Positions 11,939 to 22,935 of a stretch of DNA of 64,000 nt are shown piece by piece. The translations under genes and the position numbers were made by a program. Position 1 is the stretch's first letter. Each line of letters opens with the position of its first letter. This stretch comes from Chloranthus sessilifolius (lineage: Eukaryota; Streptophyta; Magnoliopsida; Chloranthales; Chloranthaceae): contig CM037598.1 of the NCBI GenBank assembly GCA_021018995.1, positions 72,000,671 to 72,064,670 of the forward strand. Reading direction: 5' to 3'. The notes under the pieces were generated by a model. That model worked only from the letters and a program-made list of their open reading frames with translations. It did not search any database and was not told where the DNA came from.

Positions 11939-12572
11939 TGTTGAATAAGGTTTAATCCCAACCACTGATGTCAATCGATTGACGGATGGGCGGATGCAAT
12001 CCGCAAGTTTTATTCTTTTGGCTATTTTTGGAAGTTTACCTTTAGCCAAGGTTTCCTAAGTTATTAGGAGACTATTATTGGAAATGTTTTGAAAACTTGC
12101 AACTCTTAGGAGATTTGAGAGTTACGTATCCAAGAGGTGCTTAGAGCCTATTGTGAGAGTTTTTTCTTTAGGGAAAGAGAGAGCTTGGTAAAAGTTTTAT
12201 GGGAGAATACTTTTGAGAGAAAAAGTATTGAAGAATAGCTTGGGGATTGGAGATCCAATTGAAGCCGTTCTTGTGTCGGAATCGTGACTATATTCCGGTA
12301 GATCTCTTCTCTATTATTTGAAGGACCGCGTCCTTGGTTTAACTACAGATTTGTGGTTGAAGATCGTGCTAGATTTTGATTGAGTTTGTACTAGAGGGAA
12401 GAGAGTGTGTGTGCGCTGTAAACATTCATAAAAATAGTGCATATACTCCCGTGGACGTAGCCCTCGATTGGGTGAACCACGTAAATCTTTGTGTTTTGCG
12501 TGTGATTAATTTTTGCCTGAATCTTCTTATTATTCCGCATTCATCGCGATAGGGAGTTCGTAGAGTGGGTAG
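11939..12572 (+). repeat. 3' LTR of the Tork-like copia element (end clipped)
   Basis: Starts TGTTGAATAAGG right after GGTGGAGAT and matches the 5' LTR to AGAGTGGGTAG. The final ~11 bases are absent and GGAAATGTTGAGG follows. Confidence 0.9.
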
Positions 12573-12887
12573 GGAAATGTTGAGGAGTGCATAGGATAAG
12601 GGAAATGTTGCACATTGAATGAACAAAAAAGTGATGTGATCCCCATCCTGTGGTTTGAAATCGACATATGAGCATCATCTAATCTAACGGTTTAGAATTC
12701 ACATTTGATGAGCGTCGATGCACTAGAGTTGGTGCATGGGTCTTCCATCTAAGATGATCAGCTCTACGTTGAAATAAAGCCCCGTTTACGGGGTAGGATG
12801 ATTTGGAAAGTTGCATGGATGATCGTTGATCAAAACCATCCGATTGCCTTTTTGTTAGACTCCATCATATGCAGCTTATATGCTTCA
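12573..12887. other. intergenic, nothing recognised
   Basis: Between the copia 3' LTR and the hAT target duplication. No coding, RNA or repeat signal identified. Confidence 0.5.
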
Positions 12888-12896
12888 TGCAAGACC

Positions 12897-13035
12897 AAGG
12901 GTCAAAATACCGGATTTCCGGTATGTATAGTCCTGACCTCCAGGACGATACGTACCGGGTATCGTCCGATACATTCAATGTATCGGCGATACATTGAATG
13001 TATCGGTTTGATACATTGAAAAAATCGGTTTTTTG
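12897..13035. repeat. left subterminal repeats of the hAT element
   Basis: Short repeats of GATACATTGAATGTATCGG type, with repeated GGTATCG and CGATAC motifs, just inside the left terminal repeat. The same hexamer-level motifs recur at the right end. Confidence 0.75.
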
Positions 13036-14163
13036 GAAAAAAATCCCAGAAAATCCCAAAAAATATGAAAAATGATATTTATTTATTTTGTATTTATTTC
13101 AACTATTTTTGCTTTTATTTTTGACTTATTTGATGCATTATTTAGATGAATATATAAGTAAGATGCCTATTTTGTAACTTAACCCAAGTCACATGCCTAT
13201 TTTGTAACTTATTTTTGTCTTAAGATCACATTTTTGACTTAATGTAATAGATCTTCTAACATTATGTTCGATCAGCTGATCACATGCCTATTTTATTAAC
13301 AATATTTCATAATTTGATCGACGCAGACACGCAGTCACACATAAAATAAATTATATATTGTCAAAAATAATAGCTATGTTGATAAAAATAAGTTTAATTA
13401 TACATAAAAAACTTACTTTAGAGCCACATTGAATTTCATGGTGGTTCTTGGCCCTCATGATCATCGTCATCATCGGTGCGCGAGCTTTCCGGCCTTTGCC
13501 TATAATGTTGCCCATATTGATACCCATGATTATTTGTGCCCCTTAGGCCGAGGTTCGATGTGAAAATGCGTAAAGGCCGGTCCTCCAAAAATCTGACCAA
13601 CGAAGTCATATGGCACCGAATAGGTTTGTTGTGGCTAGTAGTATGGGTTACTAGTTGCTGAATCTTCGGTATTTTGCAAACTGAATCCCCCGAAGCTAGA
13701 AGTCATATAACCCATATCCGTATCATCTTGTGGTGGTGGTGGTGGTGGTGGTGGTGTTTGATATGATCCCGACGCTCCTCTTCCTTCAATCCCTCCCATT
13801 CTAAATGTTGTGTTAGCAGGCGTCAGTCGCCGTCCCATGCCGCCATATCTCTATAAGGATCAGAGGTACCAGCTTCCTCCCCTCCACCACTAGTGCCAAC
13901 GTCCCCTCCACCATCATGCCCTCCACCATCATCACTACCGGGCTGCGTTTCATCATCAGATCCAACCACTGAATGACGATTCAATCTTCTTTTCCGCCTC
14001 GGTGGTTGGGAAGCCTGTTGCTCCGCTACTCTTTCAGCATTGTCCAGCCATTCAGTGCTCTCACTATCCAAGACTGACTCTTCTCTCTCTTCGATCCATT
14101 CATTCAAAGGGTCATCCTCCTCGAATATATAATCCAACTGGATGGGATCAAAATAATCACCGT

Positions 14164-14253
14164 CTGCAAGGTAGAATATGATAGATGAATTAGTATAATA
14201 TGTAAGTAAGACTTCATATAATTGAGGATCTAAGACTTCATGTAATTTCTTAC
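14164..14253 (-). other. predicted transposase intron
   Basis: Minus strand: GTAAGAAATTACATG to CTACCTTGCAG, 90 bases. Removal joins QRTNRG to DGDYFDPIQLDYIF without changing frame. The intron happens to be open, so an unspliced reading is also possible. Confidence 0.7.
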
Positions 14254-14553
14254 CACGGTTGGTCCTCTGTATATTCCTAACCCTTAATCGCATGTTGTAG
14301 TGGCAGTAGACTAACTTTTCTAATCGGTCCATAGTTAGTCTATTCCTTGTCTTAGTATGAATGAGAAAGTGCTCCAATTCCGCTCGCAGTTGGACGAGGA
14401 ACACGTTTGCGACAATACCCTCATTGCTACCCGCCTCAATATCGGACCATCACCTCCATAATACATCCACCAATCAGCGGGTTTGTCGTGTTTAATTTTG
14501 GATTGCGCCAACGGGGTCCCAAATGACCCATGTCTCTTGCGAAACATGTCAAT

Positions 14554-14655
14554 CTATAAAGATGAAACACAGTAAGGCACATATCAATAAATAGATGATA
14601 ATATCACATGATATTTGACTTATTACTTATAAGGTATGATACTATTATCACTCAC
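14554..14655 (-). other. predicted transposase intron
   Basis: Minus strand: GTGAGTGATAAT to CATCTTTATAG, 102 bases, between GQAIRD and IDMFRKRHGS. AT-rich with canonical ends. Confidence 0.7.
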
Positions 14656-14794
14656 ATCTCTTATGGCTTGGCCTTGGTCCGCCAACTCAGGGAGCATTCT
14701 TTGGATTACATTGAGCAAACCGGTATACACTTCATCGGTCGCCAAATTTCGAAGCGTCGCAGATATCTTTGGAAGGCTGGATTCAAGTAGTGTG

Positions 14795-14884
14795 CTACAC
14801 ATCAAATATGAGCAATTTCATCAGTATATGAAAATAATGAATAAATAAATAAATATCACTACATAATTGTGCAACATGTTATAC
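14795..14884 (-). other. predicted transposase intron
   Basis: On the minus strand, LHAAG is followed by GTATAACATG and the segment ends GATGTGTAG before CACACTACTTGAATCC. GT-AG, about 90 bases and AT-rich, like the two downstream introns. Confidence 0.65.
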
Positions 14885-16719
14885 CTGCTGCATGCAAGTA
14901 CTGGTGAAATTGTGCATCCCACCTCTTGTCGATAATCGCCCAGTATCGTTTATATTTTGTAGGGCATTTGGTTTTTATAGCCAATTTTGCCTTATCCATT
15001 GACTCATAAATGTACCTCATCGCTGGTTTCTCATCACCATCAACCAATCTCAACACTTGCACCAACGGGGTAGTGACGGCGATCAGGTGGTCGACATCTA
15101 TCCAAAACTGGTCGTAGATCGTCAAGACAACTTGCAAGCTAGTCTCTTCGCTCGTGGGAGTCCTATTTCATGTTGATTCCATTCTTTCGATGACACCATG
15201 CTTTTCAGCTCACGCCTATATCTACCCAAACTCTGTAGGGCTAAGAACTGTGTTGCAAAACGTGTAATCACAGGTCGGAGCAACTCATTGTTCATGAAGG
15301 CTCTCATTAAATTGATCAGCTTGTCACTGTTGTACAGGTAGGAAGTAATCGTTCTTCCCTTTTGAATAGTTGCCTGTGCCTTGCTTCTCTTTCCTAAATC
15401 CTCAAGAATGAGGTCCACGCAATGTGCGGCACACGGGGTCCAGTACAGGTGACGTCTCTTCGCCATTAGTTTTAATCCAGCGGCTTTGTAGTTTGCCGCA
15501 TTGTCTGTTACCACCTGCACAACCCGCTGCTCTCCAACCTCATGAACTACCATATCCATTAGTTTAAAGAGGTAGTCAGCAGTCTTTACGTGTCTAGAAG
15601 CATCAACTGATTTCAAAAATACTGTCCCGGCATCGCTGTAAACCAAAAAGTTTATCAAACTCTTCTTTGTGGGACCAGTCCATTCATCGCACATAATTGT
15701 GCAACCTCTCTCATCCCATACATCCTCAAAGCTCTGTACATAGGCAGTTATTTCATCGTACTCATCTGTTAGTAAGGGCCCAGATATCTCATATGGAGAA
15801 GGCTTTTTAACTCCTGGACCAACTTCTGCACTTGTATCAATCATGCTTTTGAAGTACGGCGAGTCTGCTACTTGGCTCGGAATGTGGTTGTATATAAAAA
15901 ACTTGGCAATAGATTTTTCAAGCTTCTTCCCTATTTTTGCAAGTGAGATTGCACTCAATTTGGTTTGTTTGGAGCTTTCAGTGCGATACATGAATGGATC
16001 CATGAGGGCTGTAGTACGGCCTTTAGTAGACGACCTATAATCCCTCCCAGATGCTGCCGTACGCAACCCGATAGTCTGCTCAACATCCTCATCAACATCA
16101 ACAACATGTGGCCTATGACTAGATCCACTACCGGTAGCAGGCATGGATGGGCCCCTCAACCTGGACTGAAACCGATAATCGGCTTCTTCCTGATCTCGCC
16201 GCTGTTGTGCTTCCCTAGCACTCTCTCTCATAGCTCTCGCTATCTGCTCATCCTCATCCTCATCCTCATCATCCTCAGGTGCACCTGATGTAAACTCTGG
16301 ATCTGACCTCCTGATTCTCTGATACATTTCTCTATAACGATCGGCTTCAGCTTTTTTCTTTTCCTTTGCCGCTTGTAAACTAGCTCTGATATTTTCTTTT
16401 ACCTCTCTGGGTACACTAGGACACCCTCTTGTCTCTCCCTTTACATGAGCCAGATGCTCCTTTAATCATGTGATACCTCCTCCCAGCAGTTTTTTTCCAC
16501 AAAGATTACATTAAATCTGGAGTCTATTACCATCTATTGTTGTACCATATTACCACGCTGGATCTGTCGAACGTACCATATTTATTTATTTCACCTGTAT
16601 GAATGAGCAAACGATTGAAAATAAATATCTAATTTACACTTGAAAATAAAATTTACAAGAGTAAACATCTAATTTATACTTGAAAATAAAATTTATTTTT
16701 TAATTATTGCTATTTTAAA

Positions 16720-17000
16720 AATATTAGATTATATTTTATCAAATTTATTTGATATTATTATAATTTTTCAATATTTATTTGATATTATTATAATTTATGA
16801 ATGTTTATTTGATATTATTTTAATTTATGAATATTTATTTGATATTATTATAATTTATGAATGTTTATTTGATATTATTATAATTTTTAAATGTTTATTT
16901 CATATTATTTTAATTTTTGAATATTTATTTGATATTATTTTAATTTATGAATATTTATTTGATATTATTATAATTTTTAAAAATTTATTTGAAATTTATT
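16720..17000. repeat. AT-rich ~30-bp tandem repeat inside the hAT element
   Basis: About nine imperfect copies of TTATTTGATATTATTATAAT plus a variable spacer, with a period near 30 bases. Located upstream of the transposase gene. Confidence 0.8.
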
Positions 17001-17039
17001 CCATATTATTCTAATATTTTATGGGACATATCCCATAAT

Positions 17040-17390
17040 ATTAATTATTTTAATTATATGTGACGGTCACATATAATCAATATGGGCCACATATAATTAA
17101 ATTTATTATTGAAATTAATATGGGTCACATATAATTTAATATGTGACCCATATTAATTTTAAGTTTAAATTATATGTGACCCATATTGACCCCATTATTT
17201 TATTAATTATATGTGACCCATATGATATGTGACCCATATTATATGTGACCCATATTGATTACAGGTGACCCTTAATTATAATTATTTATATTATTTTTGA
17301 CCCATCAATTTAAATATTTTAAATGGGGTCACATATAATTATTTTTGACCCATCATATTATTTTTGACCCATTATTTATATATTTTTTAA
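17040..17390. repeat. ATATGTGACCCATATT repeats inside the hAT element
   Basis: Irregular direct and inverted copies of ATATGTGACCCATAT separated by AT-rich spacers. Confidence 0.75.
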
Positions 17391-17519
17391 TTAATTTAAA
17401 TATTTTAAATTATTTTAAATAATATTAATTATTTTAAATAATTTAAATAATTTTAAATAATTTAAATAATTAATATTATAGGTAAATGATAAATTTACCT
17501 ATAATATTAATTAATATCA

Positions 17520-17955
17520 AGGTAGATCTACACTAAATAAGTGTAGATCTACCTTAAATAAGTATAGATCTACCCTTATTTAGTGTAGATCTACCATTAT
17601 TTAAGATAGATCTACACTTATTTAGTGTAGATCTACCCTTATTTAGTGTAGATCTACACTAAATAAGGGTAGATCTACACTTATTTAAGGTAGATCTACA
17701 CTTATTTAGTGTAGATCTACACTTATTTAGTATAGATCTACCCTTATTTAAGGTAGATCTACACTTATTTAGTGTAGATCTACACTTATTTAGTATAGAT
17801 CTACCTTAAATAAGGGTAGATCTACACTAAATAAGTGTAGATCTACCTTAAATAAGGGTAGATCTATACTTATTTAGTGTAGATCTACCTTATTTAAGGG
17901 TAGATCTACACTTATTTAGTGTAGATCTACCTTAAATAAGGGTAGATCTACCTTA
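17520..17955. repeat. palindromic AGATCT array, 21 units
   Basis: Twenty-one copies of GTAGATCTAC (minor variants) at about 20-base spacing, separated by CTTATTTA or TAAATAAG in either orientation. Neighbouring units can pair, so a single strand could fold into many hairpins. It lies between the transposase gene's 5' side and the right end of the hAT element. Confidence 0.93.
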
Positions 17956-18184
17956 TTTTAGTATTTAAAATGAAATAAAACGATAGTAAAATGATAAACA
18001 CGTACCTTCCACGTTGATCCCGTGATTTTTTGTGCGATTTGGCGCCGATTTAGGGTGTAGATAATCGAAAAATTAGAGAGGAAGAAGAAGGAAGAAGAGA
18101 GGAAGAAGAAAGGTAGAAAGAAATGGGGAAAAAATGGGTTACCCGACTAAAAAGTCGGGTCTATGGGTGGGGCCCACAGAAAAT

Positions 18185-18439
18185 GTCAAATTATCGGACG
18201 ATAATTTGAACTTTTTTTTATTTTTTAAGTTTCAGGCAAATTATCGGACGATAAATTCAAATTATCGTTCGATAATTTGAAATTATCGTCCGATACGGAC
18301 GATATTTTGTCCGTATCGGACGATAATTTACTCATTTTAAACATGGTACGATATATAGGGTATGTATCGTACCGCTGACCCCTAAAACCGATACGTTTCG
18401 TCCGATACGTATCGGTATCGGACGATATTTTGACCCATG
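18185..18439. repeat. right subterminal repeats of the hAT element
   Basis: Many copies of TTATCGGACGATAA and CCGATACGTATCGG type next to the right terminal repeat, in both orientations. Confidence 0.8.
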
Positions 18440-18570
18440 TGCAAGACATGTGACCCATCACTCTGATCCTCAACAACTGTCTTTTGGATTTGGAAGCTCC
18501 TTAGTTTGGACAAAGATAACTGAATACCAATCTAGCAACGACGAGAAGACCTGGACACTGTTACACAATC

Positions 18571-18708
18571 GACAATTTTTAATAGAGAATTTGCAGGCAG
18601 CTTATGTGGCGCAATGTGGCCGACTGTATAAATAGTGCGCCCAAGCACTGTAGCCAATCACGTCACACCACATAAGCTGCCTGCAAAATTGTCTATAAAA
18701 AAATTGTC
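18571..18708. mobile_element. short MITE with ~40-bp inverted repeats
   Basis: GACAATTTTTAATAG plus GCAGGCAGCTTATGTGG on the left is mirrored by CCACATAAGCTGCCTGC plus CTATAAAAAAATTGTC on the right, 138 bases in all. Superfamily not determined; no clear target duplication. Confidence 0.75.
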
Positions 18709-18760
18709 CACCACCATTTATAGTTTTCCAAAACACAATTTAGCCAAGAGAGAAAAAAAC

Positions 18761-19148
18761 AGTACCGTTAAATCCACTCACCAAATCTTTGAGTTCACTC
18801 ATGCTGAAACTCATTGACTGTGTTGAATCAGATGATGGAGATTGTTTATCCTCTCAATCTTTCACATGATGGATCTTGAGATCATGGGCGAACCATCAGA
18901 CGGTCAATGTTTTATTTCTCGTGGCACACGTCTCCTCACGTGCAAGCTCAAAATTGATTGTAAGGTCATTTTTTTGAGTGTGTGCCACATGAAATAAAAA
19001 GTCGACCATCTGATGGTACGTCCATAATCTCAAGATCCATCCTGTGAAAGATTGGGACGATAAACGATCTCCATCGCTTGATTCAATGCAGTTAATGTGT
19101 TTCAGCGTGGGTGAACTCAAAGATTTGGTGGGTGGATTTAAAGGTACC
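18761..19148. mobile_element. foldback element, copy 1
   Basis: Long inverted arms of about 160 bases each. The left arm (TACCGTTAAATCCACTCACC, GATGGATCTTGAGATCATGG) is mirrored by the right arm (ATAATCTCAAGATCCATCC, GGTGGGTGGATTTAAAGG). The loop is about 70 bases. The TTTATTTC..GTGGCACAC part also pairs. Related copies occur at 46.7 and 49.0-50.3 kb. Confidence 0.8.
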
Positions 19149-19259
19149 AAAAAAAAATCCAATCATTGTTTTTTGGGAGCCATTACTTGCACCCGGAAAG
19201 TTGGCCCTTGCACTGAATTTAAAGAAAGATTTGGTATTTTAGGGATATGTGACGTGTGA

Positions 19260-19490
19260 AAACGCAATCTAAGCTGTCTGATTTGAAATTTATGATCTAT
19301 AGATCTACAGTGAATATGATTGGAGCATAACACCGTACTTATCCTATGATCTATTGTGGTCAACTGTTGAATCAAATAATAGCCTTTGATTACATTTAAT
19401 CACATGATGAAGATCATATTTCGTGTTAATCTTTTGCAGTTAATATCTTTAAATCACGACCTTCAAATCAAACACCTTAGATAGTGTTTT
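19260..19490. repeat. dispersed repeat related to the foldback family
   Basis: The ACTGTTGAATCAAAT...CATGATGAAGATCATATTTCGTGTTAATCTTTTG pattern, with following TCTTTAAATCACGACCTTCAAATC, recurs with divergence at about 46450-46550 and 49750-49860. No coding content. Confidence 0.5.
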
Positions 19491-19607
19491 CATATCAAAG
19501 AGATTACCAAACAGACTAGTCTTTCTTTTAAATTGGGTGCAACGACCAACTTTTCAAGTGCAAGTAAGGGCTTCCTTCTTCTTTTCCTTCAAATTTTTAT
19601 TATTATA

Positions 19608-19860
19608 ATTTTATTTTTTTTTGATACGGCCATTTAGGCCGAGATAGCCTAAAAAATCGAGGAGCAGGCATGCATACACATATGACAATTGGGGAGCAGC
19701 GTGAGGGAGCACCAACTATAGTAGTGAGGATTAACTAACAGAACCCAACCCACACCTTGTAAAGACAAGGGTGAGAAACAGCGTGGAGGACGAGTATTGA
19801 ACCCACGACCTCCTCCCTCACAATGGAGGGAGGTCACCAACTGGGCTAATGCCTCTTTGG
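19608..19860 (-). mobile_element. tRNA-derived SINE with 10-bp target duplication
   Basis: On the minus strand the element begins CCAAAGAGGCATTAGCCCAG. It has an A-box-like TAGCCCAGTTGG (19837-19848) and a B-box-like GGGTTCAATACTCG (19791-19804), spaced as in a tRNA promoter. It ends in an A-rich tail near 19608-19621. Identical TATTATTATA repeats lie at 19598-19607 and 19861-19870. Confidence 0.85.
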
Positions 19861-19984
19861 TATTATTATAGTGTTTAGTCTATGGTGGAAATTAGTCTTC
19901 CCTTATTCATAAAGCTTAAGCACATATCTCAAGTCCTTAGCCTTCTATCATTTCTATTTTATCTTTTGCTTACACGGCATATTA

Positions 19985-20180
19985 ATCTTCCTTTTTCTCA
20001 TGAAATCTATTAGCTTGATACTCTTCTCAATTAATATGCCAACATTCTAAGAAATCAAACATAGCTTCCGGACCTTCTTTGCATCTTCCTTTTTCTCATG
20101 AAATCTATTAGCTTGACACTCTTCTCAATTAATATGCCAACATTCTAAGAAATCAAACATAGCTTCCGGACCTTCTTTGC
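19985..20180. repeat. 98-bp tandem duplication
   Basis: A 98-base unit starting ATCTTCCTTTTTCTCATG occurs twice head to tail (19985-20082 and 20083-20180), with hardly a difference (GATACTC versus GACACTC). It is a very recent local duplication. Confidence 0.92.
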
Positions 20181-20486
20181 TCGCACATATCTATGTTAGC
20201 GTGGGAGTTCTAACCTATTATTTGAAACAATTTAATATTATGGTTAATCCTTGCATTTAAAGAACGCCCTAGCCAACTCTTTCCTGATCGTTTCTTAATT
20301 AATAAAACTTGTTGATCCTTCAATCTCTACAAGAATCAAATTCATGAATTCTACAAAAAATGAGATCTATGATTTTGTGAATTCTCGATAAAATACCACA
20401 AAGATGTTTCAACTTGAATCCAAAACTATAAAATATCATTGACATACATGTATGTATGGAAATTGAGTTTGCTTTCAAAGTATTGA

Positions 20487-20657
20487 CACTACATAAAATA
20501 AGATTATTAGCGGCAGTTTTTTGTTATAAAAAATTGCCGTTATTAATAAAAAAAACTATTAAAAGCTATTAAGATTATTAGCGGGAGTATTAGCGGTAAT
20601 TTTTTTGTTAATAGCGCCAGTTTTTAATTGCCTCTAATAATCTTATTTTTTGTAGTG
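20487..20657. mobile_element. CACTA-type MITE
   Basis: 171 bases starting CACTACATAAAATAAGATT and ending AATCTTATTTTTTGTAGTG. Flanked by the 3-bp duplication TGA at 20484-20486 and 20658-20660. The interior is made of GCGGCAGTTTTT / AAAAATTGCC inverted motifs. No coding capacity. Confidence 0.9.
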
Positions 20658-20660
20658 TGA

Positions 20661-21332
20661 GTATGGTTTTACAGGAAGCCGATTATCTCCTATGTTCAAA
20701 TTTTTAGACGATGAAGTTGGTTGTAAGAGACAAAAGATGAGCTTTCCTTGACTGTGTAAACAGAATTTTTTATTTCTCTTCTATTCGATTACTAAGGCAC
20801 GAAAGATCAGCCCTAAACAAAATGACTTGGAGGAATAACCCGATTATCCAAAAGTCAACAATCAAAGTACTTAATAAAATCTGAATGATCCAAAAATACT
20901 TAATAAAACCTGATTGATGCAAAAGTTTATACAGATATTTTGACTATCATTAGATGAACATTTATATAGTGAATCTAATGAATATTTAGTGAATTAGATT
21001 TGGTGAAAGAGTGTCATATTTCATCCATCATTTCAAATCTATTTCAGCCTTTGATTTTAAAACCTTAATTATATTGACCATATGACGAAATTTGAATAAA
21101 TAAATATCACAAGGTGATCAAATCAAAACATATCTACATTAGGCTATTAAAATAAATCTAATACCTAAATTCTCTTCAAATGGTATCAAGGCATTATTAT
21201 TTATTAGTAAAGAAAGGAAATTTGAACTATAGAGGACTGCACTTTGTTATCATCTTAAAATGGTCATATCTTGAGTTGCATTATAATGGAATAATGTGAT
21301 TCAAAAGCCAAATGAAAAGTTTATTTGGACTT
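20661..21332. other. AT-rich intergenic, nothing recognised
   Basis: No ORF with family resemblance, no inverted repeats and no tRNA features seen up to the target duplication of copia element B. Confidence 0.5.
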
Positions 21333-21337
21333 TATAA

Positions 21338-21544
21338 TGTAAAAAATTGGAGAATAAGAACTCATATATTATTGACATCATTTATCATCTATATATGTAC
21401 AATGGTGGGTGCTAAAAAATCCCTTGATTGAAGGGATATATATACATAGTGAGTCCAAATAAATGAAAAGAATACATGGATGATATGTGTTGTCAGTTGT
21501 GGGTAAGAGATTACAGCCGTGATGACCGGATAGGCATTCTAATA
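21338..21544 (-). repeat. 3' LTR of copia element B
   Basis: 207 bases, TGTAAAAAATTGGAG to CATTCTAATA on the plus strand. The polypurine-like GAGGGGACG (minus strand) abuts it at 21545-21555. Confidence 0.88.
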
Positions 21545-21551
21545 CGTCCCC

Positions 21552-22136
21552 TCAAGTAGCAGTGTGGATGTTAAGAACACCCAACTTGGATGTAAGGTAA
21601 AGGAACTGATCTTTACCAAGAGCTTTGGTAAATATATCTGCTGGTTGATGGGTTGTGGAAACATGAGCAGTTTGGATGAGGCCCTGCCGAATTTTTTCAC
21701 GAACCAAGTGACAATCTAACTCTATATGCTTGGTACGTTCGTGGATTACCGGATTAGCAGCAATGTGAAGAGCTGCTTGATTGTCACAATAGAGTGTCAT
21801 TAGAGATGAGTGTGAGATGCCAAGATCTGCTAAAAGATATCATAACTAAGTTAATTTACAAGTTACAACTGCCATTGAGCGATTCAGCTTTGGCGAACGA
21901 TCGCGAAATGGTGCTTTGCTTTTTTGTCTTCCAAGAAATGGGGCTATCACCAAACATGGTACAGTAGCCAGTAACTGATCTTCTCGTCATGGAGCAGCAA
22001 GCCAGATCAGAAATACAATAGGCAGAGACGTGAAGGTTGCTAGTGGAAGAAATTAATAATCATTGCCCTGGAGTACCCTTAAGGTACCGTAGAACGCGGA
22101 TAGTGGCATCAAGATGTGACTTGTGTGGTTGATGCA
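21552..22136 (-). pseudogene. copia B pol, end of RT and RNase H
   Basis: Minus strand: HQPHKSHLDATIRVLRYLKG at the insertion border, then RNase H. The best-preserved part is [36 protein letters not shown] and [12 protein letters not shown], ending NIHTAT at 21552. The stop TGA overlaps the start of the polypurine tract. Stops occur in the upstream part near 21850-22060. The preceding SQFM codons lie across element C at 28085. Confidence 0.85.
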
Positions 22137-22141
22137 TGAAC

Positions 22142-22848
22142 TGTTAGAAAAATAGGTTCAGGTTGCAGAAGAAGATAAAGATTGAAATTAAATTATACGC
22201 TAATCCGATTCGAGGCACGTTAAATATCGTTGTCTTTAAACCGAGATTTGCCCCTACCACTATGATCTAGTGGTCACCAATAGGTTACCAGCAAATCGGT
22301 TCCAGGATACAACGAACCGGCAGCGTATCCGTGTGATCAGATTTGGTGAATCTGATCACGCAACCAGAACACCAAAAAACTAAAGCGGAACTCTGAGAAG
22401 GAGAAAGCTTAAAGAAATTTGCGAAAATATGCAGTGTTTTAAAATGAGGGGTCTTGGGGCCCTTTTATAGATAAAATGGGTGTAACCGAACGGACATATC
22501 CGTAGCATATAATCGAACATTGGATAAGACATATCCGCTTTAAAATTTAAATGGGCGGTTAGACACTTATTCAAAAGTTTAATTAAATTATCGCCACGCT
22601 ACGCATTACCGACACGCACGTACGGCGCTGCGTCTGCTCGGCTCATTTCGGCTCGGCGCGTCTTGTGCGTGTGTGTGACTGATGGGTTGCATGGCGGTGG
22701 AAGCTATAAAATTGTTGCCACAGGTGAAGGCTACAAGCCTTGAGCCAAGACAAAGAAATATAAGCCAAACCCAAAAAAGAGTTTACACGATGTGGGACAA
22801 ATCCTAATTTCAAAAGCTTATTTTTTAAAACCTTTAAAATATCCAACA
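22142..22848 (-). repeat. 3' LTR of copia element C
   Basis: 707 bases. Matches the partner LTR closely except in a GC-rich segment near 22590-22670, which is strongly different. The polypurine tract AGTGGGGGAT (minus strand) borders it at 22849-22858. Confidence 0.9.
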
Positions 22849-22935
22849 ATCCCCCACTATTTTAAAGATTTAAAATATAAAAAAAAAAACTTTTCTTAAA
22901 AAAAATAAACAATCCCCCACTATTTTAAATATTTG
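22849..22935 (-). promoter_or_regulatory. duplicated polypurine-tract region of element C
   Basis: AATCCCCCACTATTTTAAA (plus strand) occurs directly at the LTR and again about 60 bases further in. On the minus strand this gives two tandem TAGTGGGGGATT tracts. Only the proximal one abuts the LTR. Confidence 0.65.

Larger units (their letters stand above)
8746..12572 (+). mobile_element. Tork-like Ty1/copia element with internal RT/RNase H deletion
   Basis: Two near-identical LTRs (8746-9392 and 11939-12572) bracket an initiator-tRNA-type primer site, a gag-protease-integrase reading frame and a polypurine-type end. I count roughly a dozen substitutions and a small indel between the LTRs, about 2%, so insertion is relatively recent. 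The right LTR lacks its final ~11 bases (AATTCCTAACA), so a clean target duplication is not visible. RT and RNase H are missing, so it could only move using proteins from a relative. A solo LTR of the same family lies at 44162. Confidence 0.9.
13635..16545 (-). pseudogene. hAT transposase (BED finger, DUF659, hAT dimerisation), broken
   Basis: Read on the minus strand. A BED-type finger start CNLCGKKLLGGGIT is followed by an in-frame TGA and then LKEHLAHVKGETRGCPSVPR (about 16395-16510). An acidic linker lies near 16200-16330. The DUF659/RNase H-like core is at 15122-16050, with CDEWTG and VTDNAANYKAAG as probable catalytic Asp positions and WTPCAAHCVDLIL. A frameshift near 15135-15150 separates this from the middle part. 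The dimerisation motif ADWWMYYGG...CERNWSTFS lies near 14400-14480. Three GT-AG introns keep the frame: 14795-14884, 14554-14655 and 14164-14253. Another frameshift precedes the dimerisation block's continuation. The C-terminus is Gly/Asp-rich, then Pro-rich. This is the only gene in the element. Confidence 0.88.
12896..18439 (-). mobile_element. hAT transposon, complete ends, DUF659-type transposase
   Basis: A 5544-bp element flanked by a perfect 8-bp duplication TGCAAGAC (12888-12895 and 18440-18447). The terminal inverted repeats are CAAGGGTCAAAATA on the left and TATTTTGACCCATG on the right, matching as inverted repeats with one mismatch. Both ends carry subterminal repeats of GTATCGG / ATCGGACGATA type, the usual transposase-binding architecture of hAT elements. 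One transposase-like gene reads right to left. Its coding region has stops and frameshifts, so the copy is probably immobile unless helped. Confidence 0.93.

Noticed and set aside
18225-18476. Minus-strand open frame at the right hAT end
   Set aside because: Consists of translated subterminal repeats and crosses the transposon border.
19781-19860. Possible tRNA gene
   Set aside because: A- and B-box-like motifs are present but no cloverleaf can be drawn, and the segment is part of a tailed, TSD-flanked SINE.
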